Shown here: positions 5,510 through 7,526 of the stretch, one piece after another
Numbering within the stretch: position 1 is the stretch's first letter
Layout: the number at the start of each line of letters is the position of its first letter
Source: CAJBIL01 sp049295655
Lineage (GTDB): Bacteria; Pseudomonadota; Gammaproteobacteria; Burkholderiales; Rhodocyclaceae
Length of the DNA stretch: 7,526 bases
Direction: 5' to 3'
NCBI GenBank assembly: GCA_049295655.1
Contig: JBAQRB010000022.1
Location: 1-7,526 of the forward strand
Notes under the pieces: generated by a model
What the model was told of the DNA's origin: nothing
What the model saw: only the letters and a program-made list of their open reading frames with translations
Database searches by the model: none
Made by a program: the position numbers and the translations under genes

Positions 5510-5854
5510 TCAATGGAGCTGCCTTGGCACGGCTTCCGGGGTCGCCACCGGACGCGGCCCGACATAAAGCATCACCAGCTGGTCGCCGAGCATCGTCACG
5601 CTGCCACGCCGGCGGTTATCGCCGGTATCGCTGTACTCGAAGTCATAAACCCGGCGCAGGCGCAGTGTTCCATTTTCGTCGCGCTCCGGGCGCAGCGAGC
5701 CGAGCGCGATCGTATCGTCGAGCAGCAGCAACTCGTCCGCGGCGCACGCCGCACGCGCAGCGCGGATGCCGGCTTCGCGCGCCTTGAAGCTGTCGGCCCA
5801 GAACCAGACGACTCCCAGTAGGACGATCAGGCTGACGCTTTCCATCCACGGCAT
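5510..5854 (-). CDS. DUF3301 family membrane-anchored protein
   Basis: A 114-residue protein with one N-terminal hydrophobic helix at about residues 5-20 (ESVSLIVLLGVVWFWA), then a helix DSFKAREAGIRAARAAC and a strand-rich, Arg-rich domain (LRLRRVYDFEYSDTGDNRRRGSVTML). This layout, a W-x-D-S-x-x-A-R-E turn after the helix and an RRVYDFEYSDTG core, fits DUF3301, a family of unknown function. The positively charged domain is probably cytoplasmic. The ATG at 5854 is 2 nt after the yaeQ stop with no clear ribosome site, so translation is likely coupled to yaeQ; a second in-frame ATG at 5845 is possible. The protein ends with a Pro-rich tail (PRPVATPEAVPRQLH). It is the last gene of the leftward group and faces the DUF3617 gene across 46 nt in which I see no terminator hairpin. 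Confidence 0.85.
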   Translation of the reverse strand: MPWMESVSLIVLLGVVWFWADSFKAREAGIRAARAACAADELLLLDDTIALGSLRPERDENGTLRLRRVYDFEYSDTGDNRRRGSVTMLGDQLVMLYVGPRPVATPEAVPRQLH

Positions 5855-5856
5855 GG

Positions 5857-6408
5857 CTAGTTCGCCGGCGAACGACAGAGAAAAACGGGCTCGAGGCGGA
5901 TCGGATCGCCCTCGCCGGTCAGCAGCAGCTCGCCGTCCTGCATCATGCACTGCAGCCCCATGTTGCGGTTGGCCAGCGCGGCCAGTTCGAGCGTGTCCTC
6001 GGTCGCCAGCCTGATCACCGTCAGGTTCTGCAGCCGCCCGAACGCCGTGCGGTTCTGCTCCCACCAGATTTCGGCGGCGCGTCCGCCGTAGCAGACCACG
6101 ACCACCCGGTGCGAACGGCCGGAGGCCTTGCGCACCCGGCGTTCGTCCGGCAGGCCGACGTCGATCCACAGGTCGATGGCGCCGGTCAGGTCCTTCTGCC
6201 ACAGGTCGGGTTCGTCTTCGCTCGCCATGCCCTTGGCAAAAACCAGCGCTTCGTCGGCGTAGAGCGCGAAGGCAATCAGGCGAACCATCAGGCGCTCGTC
6301 GGTTTCGGAGGGATGGCGCGCGAGGGTCAGCGCATAGCTCGCGTAGTGGTTGCGATCCATGTCGGCAAGCTGCAGATCGGCCTTGAAAATGGTTGCTTTG
6401 ATTGCCAT
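5857..6408 (-). CDS. yaeQ: YaeQ family protein
   Basis: A 183-residue cytoplasmic protein, close to the roughly 181 residues of E. coli YaeQ and conserved along its length: MAIKATIFKADLQLADMDRNHY, LTLARHPSETDERLMVRLIAFALYADE (about 27-53), the AIDLWIDVGLPDERRVRKA block in the middle, and AEIWWEQN. Structures of YaeQ proteins show a PD-(D/E)XK nuclease-like fold, and the acidic residues of DEPDLW and AIDLWIDVG lie where such a site would be, but no biochemical activity is established. A claim from E. coli that YaeQ compensates for loss of RfaH has been disputed, as I recall. The start at 6408 is set by homology; the frame stays open upstream to 6513 but that part is not conserved and overlaps higA. 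No Shine-Dalgarno sequence is visible. The gene sits 65 nt after higA and 2 nt before the DUF3301 gene. Confidence 0.95.
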   Translation of the reverse strand: MAIKATIFKADLQLADMDRNHYASYALTLARHPSETDERLMVRLIAFALYADEALVFAKGMASEDEPDLWQKDLTGAIDLWIDVGLPDERRVRKASGRSHRVVVVCYGGRAAEIWWEQNRTAFGRLQNLTVIRLATEDTLELAALANRNMGLQCMMQDGELLLTGEGDPIRLEPVFLCRSPAN

Positions 6409-6473
6409 GAAGATTCGTTCTTTGTGCGTGAGGTTGTGCGGAAAATGGTGCAAAAAACCCGGCGCGGCTTGGA

Positions 6474-6854
6474 TCAAGCGGCCAGAGGCGATTTTGGCGG
6501 TTGGATCAGGCATTCAGCCGGGATGCCGAGTTTCTGATTGAGCTTCCAGATCATGTTCAGCGTCAGAGGCCGCTTCCGGTTCAGGATTTCATAGACGCGA
6601 TTCAGCCGGCCGATCAATGGCACCAGGTCTTTCGGCGTCAGTCCTGCCTGTTCCATGCGGAATTTGATCGCCTCAACCGGGTCAGGGAGCTCAATCGGGA
6701 AGTGCTTTGCCTCATAGGCTTCAACCAGCGTAATCAGCACTTCAAACCGGTCGCCTTCGGCCGAACCGGGAACGGGTTCGTTGTCGGAATACGCGGAAAC
6801 TTCGCGAAGCGCCGCCTTGTAATCGTCTTCGGTTTTGATCGGGCGAATTTCCAT
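6474..6854 (-). CDS. higA: HigA-type antitoxin, XRE-family DNA-binding protein
   Basis: A 126-residue antitoxin of a type II toxin-antitoxin pair. It would neutralise HigB by direct binding and repress the shared promoter. Residues 1-60 (MEIRPIKTEDDYKAALREVSAY ... PIELPDPVEAIKFRME) are the family's acidic toxin-side region, and residues 71-118 (GLTPKDLVPLIGRLNRVYEILNRKRPLTLNMIWKLNQKLGIPAECLI) are a helix-turn-helix DNA-binding domain. The ATG at 6854 is preferred because GGAGGA (reverse strand of 6861-6866) is 6 nt away; an in-frame TTG at 6860 directly abuts that site. It follows the higB stop by 2 nt, the toxin-first order of HigBA. It is intact, unlike the toxin, so it may now be an orphan repressor. 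A palindrome at 7173-7189 is its probable operator. Confidence 0.93.
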   Translation of the reverse strand: MEIRPIKTEDDYKAALREVSAYSDNEPVPGSAEGDRFEVLITLVEAYEAKHFPIELPDPVEAIKFRMEQAGLTPKDLVPLIGRLNRVYEILNRKRPLTLNMIWKLNQKLGIPAECLIQPPKSPLAA

Positions 6855-6856
6855 GG

Positions 6857-7161
6857 TCAATCCTCCATTTCTACCGTTTCGGCATCGATCGCATCGTATT
6901 CCATGTGCGTGCCGACGAACTTCACGTACACCGCCTGGAAGTGATAAGCAATGGATACCACCAGACGGTAATCGTTGCCCTTGATGTTGAACACCACGCG
7001 CTTGTTCTTGAGAATGCTGGCGCTACGGTATGCTCCTTGATCTGGGCTGGCTGCGACCAACTCGCCTTCTTTGCTTCATCCACCCAGGACTTCAGCGATT
7101 GCTCCGAATCCGGGTGCTGTTCCCAGAAGGCTCTCAAGAATTTGACGGCGACGACGTGCAT
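6857..7161 (-). pseudogene. higB: HigB-type toxin gene broken by a single-base frameshift
   Basis: HigB is an RNase toxin of the RelE-like fold that cuts mRNA on the ribosome. The reverse strand begins MHVVAVKFLRAFWEQHPDSEQ at 7161, a typical HigB start, and reads correctly through IKEH (codons 41-44, ending at 7030). Just after codon 44 the frame shifts: the read frame becomes TVAPAFSRT and ends at 6922 after 79 residues, while the homologous remainder, YRSASILKNKRVVFNIKGNDYRLVV ... VKFVGTHMEYDAIDAETVEMED, lies in another frame down to the stop at 6857-6859. Adding one T after CAT at 7030 (CATACC to CATTACC) restores a continuous 101-residue protein. The lost half holds the catalytic core, so the truncated product should be inactive. 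It could be a real mutation or a sequencing error in a TT pair. No slippery heptamer suggests programmed frameshifting. Confidence 0.88.
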
Positions 7162-7167
7162 GGGCGA

Positions 7168-7196
7168 AGCTTAGTCCCAAATTGGGACTGAGTCAA
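7168..7196 (-). promoter_or_regulatory. Predicted higBA promoter
   Basis: On the reverse strand TTGACT (7196-7191, five of six matches to TTGACA) is separated by 17 nt from TAAGCT (7173-7168), which keeps the key T, A and final T of the -10 box. Only 6 nt (TCGCCC) separate the -10 box from the higB ATG at 7161, so transcription should begin at or within a base or two of the start codon. No ribosome site precedes the ATG, consistent with a leaderless message. The 17-nt spacer holds nearly all of the 17-bp palindrome at 7173-7189. Confidence 0.6.
7173..7189. promoter_or_regulatory. Probable HigA operator, 17-bp perfect palindrome
   Basis: AGTCCCAA (7173-7180) and TTGGGACT (7182-7189) are perfect inverted copies around a single central base (7181). 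The site lies between the -35 and -10 boxes of the predicted higBA promoter, where a bound HigA dimer or HigBA complex would exclude RNA polymerase. Antitoxin autoregulation of this kind is established for HigA families. The symmetry is seen directly; the protein that binds is inferred. Confidence 0.75.
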
Positions 7197-7204
7197 ACAC
7201 CCGG

Positions 7205-7526
7205 CTAGCGTTTGTCGGGCTCGGGGGCATCCGGCTCGACCGGCCCGCGCCAGTCGCCGCCCAGCGCCTTGAGCAGCGCGGCGCTGGCGAGCAGGCGGCG
7301 GCCCGTGATGTCAAGACTGGTGCGCTGCGCGCCGAGCGCCGTGGCCTGCGCCGTCACCACGTTCAGATAGCTGACCGTTCCCGCCTGATACTGGTTGTCG
7401 GTCAGGCGCTGCGACTCGGCGGCAAATTGCGCCGCCTCGCGCTGCACGCTGGCCTCGTCGGCCAGGATGCGCAGCGCGGCGAGGTTGTCCTCGACGTCCT
7501 GGAACGCCGTCAGCACGGCCTGGCGA
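7205..7526 (-). CDS. Outer-membrane efflux channel (NodT/OprM type), C-terminal end
   Basis: The last 106 residues of an outer-membrane factor of the TolC superfamily, which forms the outer exit duct of a tripartite RND or similar efflux pump. The visible part matches the end of the second helical repeat: AVLTAFQDVEDNLAALRIL, a long helix rich in Ala, Gln and Glu, then YQAGTVSYLNVVTAQATALGAQ, the family's Y-x-x-G-x-x-x-Y-L-x-V-x-x-A-Q motif, and LLASAALLKALGGDW close to the C-terminus, followed by a short polar tail (EPDAPEPDKR). The stop is at 7205-7207. The N-terminal lipoprotein signal and the first repeat lie beyond the right edge, probably with the periplasmic adaptor and inner-membrane pump genes further upstream. 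The higBA promoter starts within 10 nt of its stop codon. Substrate cannot be predicted from this fragment. Confidence 0.93.
   Translation of the reverse strand, partial: RQAVLTAFQDVEDNLAALRILADEASVQREAAQFAAESQRLTDNQYQAGTVSYLNVVTAQATALGAQRTSLDITGRRLLASAALLKALGGDWRGPVEPDAPEPDKR

Noticed and set aside
5028..5567. Alternative plus-strand frame over the DUF3617 gene
   Set aside because: His/Arg-rich out-of-frame translation, lacking the signal peptide and ribosome site of the real frame.
6452..6479. Possible terminator after higA (reverse strand, GCTTG-ATC-CAAGC then six T)
   Set aside because: The stem is only 5 bp and is separated from the T-run by 9 nt, so it does not fit an intrinsic terminator.
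7022..7040. Programmed frameshifting in higB
   Set aside because: No slippery heptamer, downstream hairpin or in-frame stop is placed at the junction; a one-base deletion explains it better.
1..7526. CRISPR array, tRNA, rRNA, insertion sequence or phage genes
   Set aside because: No regularly spaced repeats, cloverleaf-like sequence, transposase motifs or terminal inverted repeats were seen on reading either strand.

Overview
The window looks like chromosomal DNA of a GC-rich proteobacterium. A betaproteobacterium of the Rhodocyclales type is my best guess, from protein style and -10 boxes such as TAAAATGCC and TAGAATGCC; no marker gene here proves it. Coding density is high, gaps are short, and most genes are housekeeping genes or conserved genes of unknown function. 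I see no insertion sequence, tRNA, rRNA or CRISPR array.

Left part (1-2304). The 5' part of pyrG (CTP synthase) reads leftwards off the window from a good sigma70-type promoter, with a 7-bp inverted repeat just upstream. Diverging from it are three small rightward genes: an ankyrin-repeat lipoprotein with a TTG start, a TIGR02647-like small protein, and a 77-aa zinc-ribbon protein with one membrane helix.

Middle part (2340-5463). An RbgA/YlqF-type circularly permuted GTPase (leftward) faces away from a Methyltransf_32-like SAM-dependent methyltransferase (rightward, TTG start). They share a compact two-promoter region containing two inverted repeats. The methyltransferase is tightly linked to a 105-aa protein with three membrane helices. 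An 80-aa low-complexity protein (leftward) then diverges from an exported DUF3617-family protein with a methionine-rich tail.

Right part (5510-7526). All genes read leftwards. In order of transcription from the right edge they are the C-terminal end of a NodT/OprM-type outer-membrane efflux channel, a higB-higA toxin-antitoxin locus, yaeQ, and a DUF3301 gene 2 nt behind yaeQ. The TA locus is the most striking part. The HigB toxin frame is broken by an apparent single-base deletion after codon 44 while HigA is intact. Its promoter carries a perfect 17-bp palindrome exactly between the -35 and -10 boxes, and the predicted transcript starts at or very near the higB ATG.

I did not find a convincing new multi-gene system. 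The best leads are the broken toxin with an intact antitoxin and operator, the architecture of the divergent GTPase/methyltransferase promoters, the methyltransferase plus membrane-protein pair, and the pyrG promoter region.
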